Source: Caulobacter segnis (lineage in GTDB: Bacteria > Pseudomonadota > Alphaproteobacteria > Caulobacterales > Caulobacteraceae). From it: 64,000 nucleotides of DNA. The notes beneath the pieces were generated by a model. The model was not told the DNA's origin, searched no databases, and saw nothing but the letters and a program-made list of their open reading frames with translations. Of the stretch, positions 53,871 through 62,827 are shown piece by piece. The stretch is taken from NCBI RefSeq assembly GCF_019931575.1, contig NZ_CP082923.1, positions 1,922,001-1,986,000 on the forward strand, read 5' to 3'. The position numbers and the translations under genes are program-made. Numbering within the stretch: position 1 is the stretch's first letter; each line of letters begins with the position of its first letter.

Positions 53871-54375
53871 CCCAGTCCCCACTGTTATGACGCCCGCCCC
53901 CTCCGGGGCGGAAGCAACCCCGCGTGACCCCGGCAGCGCCTGGAACTCACGCCAACCCTCGGGCCGACCTGAGCCGGTCCAAGTCCCCACAAATTCGCCT
54001 CGAGCCGCACCCTCACGGCGCAATGGAGTATTTCATTGTCGCTTTCCGGCTCGATACTTAAATATCGCGATGAAAACATGCGCGATGACTCATGATCCTC
54101 ATGATATTCATCGCTAGTAAATGGGATTGCGCGAAAAAGCTCCGAGCTTCCGCAAGTGAGCGATCTCCAAGCGATTTCCTAAGATCGCGGCGCCTGGCTG
54201 CTGCTTTGATGATCTGATCCGCCGCTCGGGGGCATCCGGACGCCTGTAAGCCGGAGGGTGTCGCGTCCGGATCAAGGCTTCACAGCTTTCGCGCCCGAGC
54301 CGCGTCGCGGATGGAGCCGACCTTGGCTTTGCGCCGGCGACCAGACTTCGATCGAACCAGAGTCGAGCTGCCTAG
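53871..54375. promoter_or_regulatory. Upstream region of the M20 gene
   Basis: This holds the likely promoter of the leftward M20 gene. CGATA (54052-54056) and TATCG (54063-54067) form a small inverted repeat around CTTAAA. CATGAT occurs twice near 54090-54106. The part from 54120 to 54375 shows no intact gene; it may include decayed 5' sequence of the remnant that follows. Confidence 0.35.
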
Positions 54376-54608
54376 CCGGCACCCTTCTGGGAGGCGCAAC
54401 TGAACCTGGGCCGCAAGATCACCGCCATCGGCGGCAGCGATAACAACGACGTCGGCATCCCGCACGAGAAGCCCTCGGCCATCGGGCGTCCGGCGACCGT
54501 GATCCATGCCGAGGGGCTGTCGAACGCGACCGTCGCGGGCGTCGATCCGGCGGGGCGGGGCGATTGCTGCTGATCGGCAACCCGATCTACCTGACGCCCG
54601 CGCGCTAG
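54376..54608 (+). pseudogene. Remnant of a CehA/McbA-type PHP metallohydrolase
   Basis: In one frame, 54376-54573 reads a segment with LGRKITAIGGSDNNDVG and AIGRPATVIHAEGLSNATV. This resembles the end of CehA/McbA-family metallohydrolases, where I recall a TAIGGSDNHD motif and an IGxPxTVVxADxLSE segment. It ends at a TGA. In another frame, 54567-54608 reads LLIGNPIYLTPAR then TAG, which looks like the family's C-terminus. An in-frame TAG lies just upstream at 54373. The middle between the two pieces is missing, so this is a gene fragment with an internal deletion and frame change, not a functional gene. Identification is from motif memory. Confidence 0.65.
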
Positions 54609-54696
54609 AGCGTGAGGCGCCTTCTCGAGCCGGCCGAAAGCTTCGCGCAAGCCGGGCCGCGCATAGGCGATAGGCGTTCTCGTGGAGCCCATCGCA

Positions 54697-55497
54697 ATGC
54701 ACCCGTCCTCAATCCCCGCCCGTCTCGGGCTGCTCGCCGGTCTGGCCCTCTTCTGCGCCCCGCCTCACGCCGCGCGAGCCCAGACGCTTCCGGATGTCGA
54801 AGCCTCCCCGTCGGAGACGCCGTCGCCCGATCTGGCCGCGCCAAACGACCCCTGGGAGGGCTTCAACCGCGGGGCCTTCAAGTTCAATCGCGGTTTCGAC
54901 CGGTTCCTGATCGGACCGATGGCGCGCGGTTACATGAAGGTGACGCCGCGCGTCGTACGCGGTCGGGTCTCGTCGTTCGTGGCCAACCTCGCCGAGCCGC
55001 GCACGGCGATCAACGACCTGGCCCAGGGACGGCCCCGCGCGGCCGGCGTGACGGCGTCGCGCTTCGTGATCAACACCACGGCCGGCGGCCTTGGACTGTT
55101 CGACGTCGGCGGCAAGCTGGGCCTGGAAGGTCATAAGGGCGATTTCGGCCAGACCCTGGGCCGCTATGGCGCAAGGCCCGGGCGCTACATCGTGCTGCCG
55201 CTGATGGGCCCCGCCACCTTGCGGGACGGCGCCGGCCGGCTGGTGGACATGATGACCGATCCCGTCGCCATGGCGACCGCCGGGGGGGCGACGATGTTCG
55301 GCTCGATCCGCTCGACCGCCACGGTCCTGGACGGGCGCGCGAACGCCGACGGCTTCTTTCGCGCCCTCGACGACGCGGCCGATCCCTACGCCATGATGCA
55401 GTCGGCCTATCTGCAGAACCGCGCCGATCTGGTCCGCCAGGCCAGGGGCGGGGTCCAGGTCTTGCCCGACTTCGACGCGGCCACGATCGAGCCGTGA
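54697..55497 (+). CDS. mlaA: MlaA/VacJ-family outer-membrane lipid-asymmetry protein
   Basis: The 266-residue protein starts MHPSSIPARL with GGAG about 9 bases upstream; a GTG five codons earlier is an alternative. The signal region ends near residue 29. The MlaA motif NDPWEGFNRGAFKFNRGFD starts near residue 50, followed by NLAEPRTAINDLAQG, RFVINTTAGGLGLFDVG and DFGQTLGRYG, and YIVLPLMGPATLRDG, all family hallmarks. It removes misplaced phospholipid from the outer leaflet. A clear lipobox is not visible: the only early Cys is in LALFCAP, which fits poorly, so its lipidation is uncertain. An MlaC-like gene follows after 7 bases. Confidence 0.93.
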   Translation: MHPSSIPARLGLLAGLALFCAPPHAARAQTLPDVEASPSETPSPDLAAPNDPWEGFNRGAFKFNRGFDRFLIGPMARGYMKVTPRVVRGRVSSFVANLAEPRTAINDLAQGRPRAAGVTASRFVINTTAGGLGLFDVGGKLGLEGHKGDFGQTLGRYGARPGRYIVLPLMGPATLRDGAGRLVDMMTDPVAMATAGGATMFGSIRSTATVLDGRANADGFFRALDDAADPYAMMQSAYLQNRADLVRQARGGVQVLPDFDAATIEP

Positions 55498-55504
55498 TCG
55501 CGGC

Positions 55505-55966
55505 ATGGCCTATCGCTTCAGTCCCTGGCGCGTCCTGATGGAGTGCGCGACCTCCTCGCCGGGGGCGGTCGTGGCCGGCCATCCTGGCGCCGAGGCGTTC
55601 GTCACCGACGCCGTGCGGGAGCTCCTGCGCATCGTGGGAGACGCGACCCTGACCACGTCCCGGCGAGCTGCGGCCTTCGCCTCGGCCGTCGGCCGCCTGA
55701 CGGACGCGCCCATCGCGCGCGCCTATGACGGGCGCCTGTGGCCCGGACCCGTCGACGGCATGACGCTGCTGGGCTCAACCAGCCGACGCCCCGACGAGGT
55801 GATCGTCATGATCTCGATCCGGGACGACCGAGCCTTCGCGCCGATCCAGATGTCCTGGCGCGTCGCGAGATCGGCGGGCGAATGGCGGCTGATCGACGTA
55901 GAGTGTTGCGGAGTCTGGCTGTCCGGCGAACGGCGGTCGACGCTGGCGGGACGACGTCGCGAATGA
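55505..55966 (+). CDS. Short divergent MlaC/Ttg2D-like protein
   Basis: The 153-residue protein is weakly similar to MlaC, the periplasmic phospholipid shuttle. AEAFVTDAVRELLRIVGD (29-46) matches the N-terminal helix. APIARAYDGRLW (68-79) matches the usual IARFVLGRYW. WRVARSAGEWRLIDVECCGVWLS (118-140) matches the W+IxDVxxxGVSL strand pair. It is about 50 residues shorter than typical MlaC and has no clear signal peptide. It lies directly after mlaA, which supports the match. Its stop overlaps the kinase start as ATGA. It may be a partner that delivers lipid-linked information to the kinase, or a decaying mlaC; both are inference. Confidence 0.6.
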   Translation: MAYRFSPWRVLMECATSSPGAVVAGHPGAEAFVTDAVRELLRIVGDATLTTSRRAAAFASAVGRLTDAPIARAYDGRLWPGPVDGMTLLGSTSRRPDEVIVMISIRDDRAFAPIQMSWRVARSAGEWRLIDVECCGVWLSGERRSTLAGRRRE

Positions 55967-57072
55967 AGGACATGACGAGGATCCGCGCGCTGCTGGCGCG
56001 GCTGACGCGCAGACGGGGCGGGCCGTCGCTGATGCGGATGCTGGTCCCCCTGGTGCTGTTCGCCGTGACCACGACCATCGTGTTCGCGGCCGTACACGGC
56101 GAGGATCCCGAGGAGCGCGCCGTGCCGATTCTAGTACGCCTGCGTCCGGCGTGGATCGCGGCTCAGTTCAGTGACGCGACGCCGGAGATCTTGCTGCTCC
56201 TGGTTCTGATGATGGGGGGCGTCTATGCGACCCTGCACATCGGCCTTCGGCCGCTGCGCCGTCTTTCCCATCTGGCGGGCGATATCGCGCCCGCCACGAT
56301 CGAGGCCAGGCTGCCGGCCGAGGCCGCGCCGCGCGAGATCGCGCCGCTGGTCGAGGCGTTCAACGCCGCGCTGGATCGCCTGGAGATCGGCCTGCGCGCC
56401 CAGCGGGACTTCTCCGCCAACGCCGCCCACGAGCTGCGCACGCCGATCGCGACGCTGCGCGCCCAGGTCGAAAGCCTGCTGGAGCCCAGCGAGCGCCAGG
56501 CGGCCAGCGAGGAGTTCGAGCGCCTGGGGCGGCTGATCGCCCAACTGCTGTCCCTGGCCGAGGCCGAGGGCGGCGCCGGGGGCGTCAGCGCGCGCTTCGA
56601 CCTCGTCGCCCTGTCGCGCGACGTGACCGGCGACATGGCCGGCTTCATCCTCTCCAGTGGGCGCGGCGTCGGCTTCGACAGCACGGTCGAGACGTTCACG
56701 GTCGACGGCCAGGCCGGACTGGTGGAGACGGCGCTGCGCAATCTGCTCGAGAACGCCGTCCGCCATACCTCGCCGGGCGCGGAGATCCTGGTCAGTGTCG
56801 ACGCCGAGGGCGTGGTCCGCGTCAGCGACGATGGTCCCGGCGTCCCGACGACGATCCGGGACCGCGTGTTCGAGCGCTTCAGTCGCGGCGATCCACGCGG
56901 CTCGGGCGCGGGCCTGGGCCTGTCGATCGTGCGCCAGATCATGGAGCGGCACGGCGGTGTCGCCCGGCTGGCGCCCGCCGATCGCGGCGCGTGCTTCGAA
57001 CTCGACTTCCAGCCGTCCGGGGCAAGGCGCGGTCAGTCGGGCGCGCCGCCGCCCAGCCTGACCGCCATGTAG
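55963..57072 (+). CDS. Membrane sensor histidine kinase (QseC/EnvZ-like)
   Basis: The 369-residue kinase has helices at about 24-43 and 75-94 with a short 30-residue periplasmic loop, then a HAMP-like linker. HisKA has H156 in SANAAHELRTPIATLRAQ. The ATPase domain contains LRNLLENAVRHTSPG, VSDDGPGVP and GSGAGLGLSIVRQI. The start overlaps the MlaC-like stop (ATGA); MTRIR three codons later with GAAGGA upstream is an alternative. The cognate regulator is convergent and overlaps its last 40 bases, not in the same operon. Confidence 0.92.
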   Translation: MKDMTRIRALLARLTRRRGGPSLMRMLVPLVLFAVTTTIVFAAVHGEDPEERAVPILVRLRPAWIAAQFSDATPEILLLLVLMMGGVYATLHIGLRPLRRLSHLAGDIAPATIEARLPAEAAPREIAPLVEAFNAALDRLEIGLRAQRDFSANAAHELRTPIATLRAQVESLLEPSERQAASEEFERLGRLIAQLLSLAEAEGGAGGVSARFDLVALSRDVTGDMAGFILSSGRGVGFDSTVETFTVDGQAGLVETALRNLLENAVRHTSPGAEILVSVDAEGVVRVSDDGPGVPTTIRDRVFERFSRGDPRGSGAGLGLSIVRQIMERHGGVARLAPADRGACFELDFQPSGARRGQSGAPPPSLTAM

Positions 57073-57719
57073 CCCAGCCCGCGAAGCGCGCGGATCGTCA
57101 CGTCCGCGCCCAACTCGGCCATTTTCCGGCGCACCCGATGGACGTGCACCTGGATGGAGTTGTCGGTGTAGTCCTGGTCCAGGCTGTGCAGGCTGTCGCC
57201 CAACTGGGTCTTGGTCACGACCCGGTCGGGATGGCGCAGGAAGCGCTCCAGCACGATGCTCTCGCCGCGCGACAGGGGCAGCCGCGCCTCGCGGACGCTG
57301 ATCTCGCGCGCGTTTTGATCGTATTCGAGATCGCCGTAGCGCAGGACGTCGGCGGTCAGGGCCGGCCGACGTCCCAGCGCCCGCAGGCGCGCCACCAGTT
57401 CCTCGATGGCGAAGGGCTTGATCAGATAGTCGTCGGCGCCGCGCTCCAGGCCCTGCACGCGCTGGTCGACACTGCCCAGCGCGGTCAGCATGAGGACCGG
57501 CGTGCGCAGCGCGGCGGCGCGCGCCCGGGCCAGCAGGTCCAGGCCGCTTTCGCCACCCAGCATGATATCGAGGATCACCACGTCATAGGTCACGCTGCGC
57601 CAAGCGTGCCATCCGTCCTCGACGGTGTCGAAAAGGTCGACGGTGAAGCCGGCCTTGGCCAGCGACCGGGCGGTCGCCTCGCCAAGCCGCACATTGTCCT
57701 CGATCAGCAGGGCGCGCAT
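57033..57719 (-). CDS. OmpR/QseB-type response regulator
   Basis: The 228-residue regulator has a receiver with LIEDNVRLGE, phospho-accepting D51 in VVILDIMLGGESG and K in LIKPFAIEEL. The winged helix has LSRGESIVLERFLRHPDRVVTKTQL, DNSIQVHVHRVRRKM and IRALRGLGYMAV. It lies 5 bases downstream of the MipA gene and is probably co-transcribed with it. Its 3' end overlaps the kinase gene on the other strand by 40 bases. Confidence 0.93.
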   Translation of the reverse strand: MRALLIEDNVRLGEATARSLAKAGFTVDLFDTVEDGWHAWRSVTYDVVILDIMLGGESGLDLLARARAAALRTPVLMLTALGSVDQRVQGLERGADDYLIKPFAIEELVARLRALGRRPALTADVLRYGDLEYDQNAREISVREARLPLSRGESIVLERFLRHPDRVVTKTQLGDSLHSLDQDYTDNSIQVHVHRVRRKMAELGADVTIRALRGLGYMAVRLGGGAPD

Positions 57720-57724
57720 GGCCG

Positions 57725-58516
57725 TCAGAAGCTGTAGAACAGGGCGAAGACGACCTGACCTTGGTTCGCGGAGCCTTCGCGCACGACTATGGAACTGTCG
57801 GCCGCGCTGTCAACGAGACGGCCGTAGCTCCCGTGCGCCAGGGCGCTCCAGCGATCGCTGATCCGGTAGCGCAGGCTGGCCCCGACCTCGACCTTCTCGA
57901 TCCCCGCCTTGGCGACATAGGGCGAGAGGCCGCTGGCCAGGGCGCCGGCCCCCGAGACGCCGTAGTAGGTCTGCATGTACTTTCGGTCCGCCCAGGTGGT
58001 CGACAGATCGGCGCCCACGCTCCAACGGTCGTTCAGCGTGCGGTCATAGTCGAGGCCGACCGTGGCGAACACGCCCTTGTGGACCTTGCCGGTATCGGTC
58101 AGCGCCTCCGCTTGGATCCCCAGAGTCCCGCCGGCGACGCCGAAGCGCTTGCGCGCGAAGACCCCGGCGTTGACGGCGGCGTCGATCTCGCCCAGCCGCC
58201 GCACCGCGAGGTTCTTGATGTCATCCTTGCGGCCGCGCTCGTAGGCCAGCACGGGACCAAACTCCATGAAGCCGCCGGGCAGTACGTTGGCCCGCAGCGC
58301 GCCGCCCTCCAGGGCCACGTAATAGTCGCCTCGGCCGTAGCGCAGGCCCACGAAGGGCAGGGGTTTGAACTCGTAGTCCTTGGAGCCCTTGAACTCGGGG
58401 CGATAGACGCCGGCCGCGCCCAGCGACAAGCGCAGGCCGTCGCCGTCCTGGGCGCGCGCGGCGCCGCCGCCAACCACGGGAACGATCAAGCACAGGGTCA
58501 GGAGGGGGAACTTCAT
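57725..58516 (-). CDS. MipA/OmpV-family outer-membrane protein
   Basis: The 263-residue outer-membrane protein starts MKFPLLTLCL. The signal peptide ends near residue 22 (GGAARAQDG). The family opening GLRLSLGAAGVYRPEFKGSKDYEFKPLPF and the C-terminal VVFALFYSF with terminal Phe indicate a small beta-barrel. MipA proteins are linked to cell-wall enzyme scaffolding or to antibiotic and metal responses. Its position as first gene before an OmpR-type regulator suggests that it is itself a target of that two-component system. Confidence 0.9.
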   Translation of the reverse strand: MKFPLLTLCLIVPVVGGGAARAQDGDGLRLSLGAAGVYRPEFKGSKDYEFKPLPFVGLRYGRGDYYVALEGGALRANVLPGGFMEFGPVLAYERGRKDDIKNLAVRRLGEIDAAVNAGVFARKRFGVAGGTLGIQAEALTDTGKVHKGVFATVGLDYDRTLNDRWSVGADLSTTWADRKYMQTYYGVSGAGALASGLSPYVAKAGIEKVEVGASLRYRISDRWSALAHGSYGRLVDSAADSSIVVREGSANQGQVVFALFYSF

Positions 58517-58914
58517 TTTACTCGGGTCCGGCAAAACCGCGTCAGCGCGGTGGCCGGCCTATGCGGGGCCAAGCTTGCGCGGACCTTTCGGGGATGTCGC
58601 CAAGCCCGCGCCAAAGGCCAGGTTTGCAGCCACGGGGCTGCATCAGCCGAGGTTTCTGAGCGACTGCTTTCCGGAGGCGAGCACGGTCAGCTTCTGGCGT
58701 GACATCGAAGGGTGCGACGGTATGCGCCAGTCTGCCCGCGAGCGCCGTAGATGCGTCGCAAACGCTTGGTTCTCGTCGACTTCTAGCTGAGTGCTCAAAT
58801 CGAGGACTGCCTATGGTGGGGCGTTTGCCGCTCGCCGAACGCGGTTTTGGTAATGCCCAAATTAAAGGTCGAGGCCGATGGCTGCGCGCGCAGAGCGCAC
58901 AGCCAGGCCCATCC
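58517..58914. promoter_or_regulatory. Divergent upstream region of MipA and autotransporter genes
   Basis: The 398-base gap contains promoters for both directions. AT-rich stretches are near 58840-58870 (GGTAATGCCCAAATTAAAGG), close to the autotransporter start. No additional gene is convincing on either strand. Confidence 0.35.
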
Positions 58915-61900
58915 ATGACCATTCCGTTTTTCATCTCCCGCGTTTGCCGATCCGTCGCTCCGATGACCTGGCGACCGATCGCGCGCGCATGGGCCATGGT
59001 GGCCGTCATCGTCGCGACTTTGGTGGCGGGACCGGCCTTGGCGGTGACCAAGACGGTGAACGGCATCTCGCTGGACATCAACATGCCGCAGGCCCAACGA
59101 GGCGTGCAGTACTCTTATCAGCTGTCGCCCAGCGGCAGGACGGCGCCTTACACGTTCACGATCCTGTCCGGCGCGTTGCCCGCAGCCTTCACCATGTCCA
59201 GCTCCGGTTTGGTCACCGGGGTCAATTGCGTCAGCACCAACGGCAGCTACAACGTGGCGGTGCGGGTGACGAGCAATGACGGCAACTCCGCCGACTTCAC
59301 CAGCAACCAGTCGGTTTCGATCAACATGACGGCGGGGCCGGCCAGCGGCTGCGCCTTGACCGGCGGCTCGATCAGCTCGGGCGGCTCGACCCCGCAAGTG
59401 GGGCAATACTATTCCGCCACGATCAGCGCTTCGGGCGGTTCAGCGCCCTACACCTATTCCGTGGCCACGGGATCTCTGCCGACCGGCCTCAGCCTGAGCT
59501 CGTCGGGCACGCTCAGCGGCACGCCCAGCGCGGCGGGCAGTTTCGACTTCCAGATCCAGTCGGCCGACTCGGCGGGCAACACGGGCTACACGCAGTACAC
59601 CTTGGCGGTGGCGGCGGCGTCCTCGGTGGTGGTCAGCCCCAGCAGCCTCCCGACCCCGGTCCTCGGCGTCGCCTACAGCCAGACGATCTCCGGCAGCGGC
59701 GGGACCTCACCCTACACCTTCGCGGTGAGCGCGGGCTCGCTGCCGACGGGCCTGTCGCTGAACACCTCGACCGGCGCGATCAGCGGCACGCCGACCGCGG
59801 CGGGCGCCTGCAGCTTCACGATCCGCGCCACGGACTCCGGCAGCCAAAGCAACACGCGCGGCTACAGCGGCACGATCGCCGCGGCGCTGGCGGTCACGCC
59901 CACGACCCTGACGACGCCGGTGTTGAACCCAGGCCTACAGCCAGACGGTGGCGACCTCGGGCGGCGCGGCTCCGGTGACCTTCGCGATCTCGGCGGGCGG
60001 CCTGCCGGCAGGGTTGTCGCTGAACGCTTCGACGGGTGCGATCAACGGCACGCCCTCTGCGTCCGGCGCGTACAGCTTCACGATCCGCGCCACCGACGCC
60101 AATAGCATCACCGCCACCCAGGCCTATAGCGGCGCGATCGCCAGCGGCCTCTCGATCACGACGGCTGCCTTGCCGACGCCGGTGCTGAACGCCGCCTACA
60201 GCCAGACGATCTCGACTTCGGGCGGGGCGGCGCCGGTGAGCTTCGCCGTTTCGGCTGGAAGTCTGCCGACGGGGCTGTTGCTGAACACGTCCACGGGCGC
60301 GATCACGGGAACGCCGACGGTGGCCGGGGGCTACGGCTTCACGGTGCGGGCCACGGACAACAACGGCGTCACGGCGACCCAGGCCTACAGCGGTGCGATC
60401 GCGGCGGAGCTGGCGGCTGCGGCCGACCTCGGTCCGGCGATCATCGGCCAGTCCTATGCCGGGAGTCTCGGCGTGAACGGCGGCCGGGCGCCGTACAGCT
60501 TCTCGGCGAGCGGGCTGCCGCCCGGCCTGACGCTGAACGCCGGCGGCGCGGTGACGGGGACGCCGACGGCGGCAGGTTCGTACAGCGTCACGGTCCAGGT
60601 GACGGACGCCAACGGCGTCTCCGCGACCCAGACCCTGACCGTCGTGGTCACGGCGGCCATCACCGCCAGCGACCAGTCGGTCGACGTGCCCTACAATACC
60701 GCCACGACGATCACGCTGGCGACCCTGAGCGCGGGCGATGCGCTGGAGCTTCAATCCAGTCCGGCCAACGGCAAGCTCTCGCAGGTCGGACCGATCGTCG
60801 AATACACGCCCAACACCGGCTATATCGGCGCGGACGGCTTCGGCTTCGCGATCAAGGGCGCGTGGGGCCAGTCCCGCACGGCCTCGGTCAAGCTGAACGT
60901 GCTGCCGCCCCCGCCGCCGACGGCCGAACCCCCGCCGCCCACGACGCTGGACACCACCGGCCCGACCGGCGGCGGGACGGGTGCCGCCGGCGACGCCGCC
61001 GTGGTCGTGGACAAGGTCAATTTCAACCTGGCCAGCCTGGTCAAGGGCGTGGTCACCGACGTCCAGATCGCCACCCAGTCCAAGCACGGCAGGGTCGAGC
61101 TCATTCGCACCGGCGCCCTCGTCGCCGCGCGCGCGACCGCCGAGCGCCTGTGCGCCGCCGCCGCGCCGGCCGCTCCGGCGGTGACCGCCGTCTACACCGC
61201 CGACAAAGGCTATGTGGGCCGTGACAGCTTCACCTTCGTGGCCATCGGCCCCGGCGGCGTCTCCGCGCCCGCCACGGTCAATATCGAGGTGATCAAGTCG
61301 ACTCCGACCGCGCCCGTCCTGAAGGTCAAGGCTCTGGGCGGCCGCAAGGTCACGGTGGATCTGACCGCTGCGGCCACCGACGGTCCGTTCCTGGGCGCGG
61401 CCCTGGTCTCGACGCCGGCGGCCTCGATCGGCGCGGCGCGCCTGATCGAAGCGGCTCGGCGACCGCTCGCACCTATGCGCTGGAGTTCACCTCGAAGGGC
61501 GCCTACACCGGCGAGGTCACCTTCACCTACACGCTGACCAACAGTTCGGGCGTCTCGGATCCGCTGACCGTCATCCTCACGATCGAGGCTCGCGAGGACC
61601 CGACCACGGACGCCACGGTGCGGGCGATCAACGACGCCCAGACCGAGACGGCCCGACGCTTCGCCGGCTCGCAGCTCGACAACTTCGGACGCCGCCTGGA
61701 AAGCCTGCATGGCGGCCGGACGGGGGACGGTTTCGGCCTGAACCTCACCTCCGGCGTTGGCCAGGCCGATGACTGCCGCCTGCGCGCGTACGCCGGAAGA
61801 GGAGCGGACCTGCCGCGAACAGACCGCGGCCGTCGCCGCCAAGCCTGGCGCGGCCCTCGCCCAACGTCCGATCGGCAAGGTCGAGCTTTGGACGGGCGGG

Positions 61901-62704
61901 GCGATCACGGTCGGTCGTCGCGACGCCGACACCCGCCTGGCCAAGCTGACCGTCCAGACCTCGGGCGTCAGCGGCGGCGCCGACGTACGCTTGTCCCAGG
62001 CGATCACGGTCGGCGCGGGTGGCGGCTACGCGTCCGACGTCACCAAGTTGGCGGACGGGAAGGGCCGCGTGGACGCCGACGGTTGGACGGCGGCGACCTA
62101 TGCCAGCGTCCACCCGGCCTCTGGCGTCTTCGTCGACGCCGTGGCGGGCGTGGGCCGGCTGACCTTCGACACGCGTCGCACGACCGCGGCGAGCAGCGAG
62201 CTGGTCAGCGGCCAGCGCGACGCCTCACTGCGGTTCGGCTCGCTGACGGCCGGCTACGACGGCGCGGCGCGCCGTGCGACATGGTCTCTCTATCTGCGCG
62301 CCAAGGCGCTGGACGCCACGCTGGGCGCCTACGCCGAGCATGGTTCGGACACCTATGCCCTGGCCTACGACAAGCGCCGGCTGAACTCGCTGGTCGGCGT
62401 CATCGGCGGCCGCATCCAGTTCGACCGCGAGGCTGGCGAGGTGCGGGTAACGCCGCGCGTGCGGGTCGAGTATTCGCACGAGTTCGCCGCCGTAGACCCC
62501 CAGCGGATCCGCTACGCCGACTGGCTTGACGGAGCCTCCTACCAACTGGTGGGCGACGCCTGGGCCACGGATCGGGTGACCTTGGGCGTCGGTGGTGGCT
62601 TCGGCTTCCAGAACGGCTGGTCGCTGGATCTCGACCTGGGCGTGGAGCTGGCCAAGCGTCAGTCGTCGGCCACGGCGCGGGTAGGGGCGGCCAAGCGGTT
62701 CTGA
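58915..62704 (+). pseudogene. Ig-repeat autotransporter gene interrupted by three frame changes
   Basis: The coding region has a signal sequence (ATLVAGPALA, about residues 32-41), Ig-like (He_PIG type) repeats with PYTFAVSAGSLPTGLSLNTS and GAISGTPTAAG motifs, a cadherin-like/Pro-rich middle, and a C-terminal autotransporter barrel (from VELWTGGAITVGRRDAD, 61880, to AAKRF). The frame runs 1 to about 59930, 2 to about 61445, 1 to about 61780, then 2 to the stop. The repeat unit is 261 bases, but GCCTACAGCCAG copies at 59671, 59933 and 60194 are 262 then 261 apart, directly showing one extra base near 59926-59932. Conceptual length is about 1263 residues. Either decay, phase variation or sequence error could explain it. 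Confidence 0.85.
59627..60410 (+). repeat. Tandem 87-residue (261-bp) Ig-like repeats
   Basis: At least three consecutive repeats share TPVLxxAYSQTxxxSGGxxP, GLPTGL-type and GAIxGTPTxxG sequences. Corresponding bases are spaced 262 and 261. Two more diverged copies lie before (59390-59620) and after (60420-60660). Confidence 0.8.
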
Positions 62705-62748
62705 GGATGCCGGCCCGGGATCGTTCGCGCGGTTCCGGGCCGGTCCTC
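62703..62748 (+). terminator. Long hairpin after the autotransporter gene
   Basis: CCGGCCCGG (62710-62718) pairs with CCGGGCCGG (62735-62743), and the flanking GAGGA (62703-62707) pairs with TCCTC (62744-62748) with a small bulge. It starts at the stop codon. There is no T-run. Confidence 0.55.
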
Positions 62749-62827
62749 TCACCGCAAGCCAGTGTCTGGTTCCGCGCAGCCCCCAATGTCGGCGCTTTGG
62801 CGCGACCGCGCCGGGTGTTTCCACTCG

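Noticed and set aside
54258..54443. Small plus-strand open frame in the gap before mlaA
   Set aside because: It is in a different frame from the metallohydrolase remnant, has no motif and ends inside it.
55738..55962. Upstream extension of the membrane kinase
   Set aside because: It overlaps the MlaC-like gene in another frame and has no coding character; the ATGA overlap start fits the operon.
59627..60410. The 261-base repeats as a mobile or CRISPR-like array
   Set aside because: They encode Ig-like repeats of a surface protein in frame and are explained by domain duplication.
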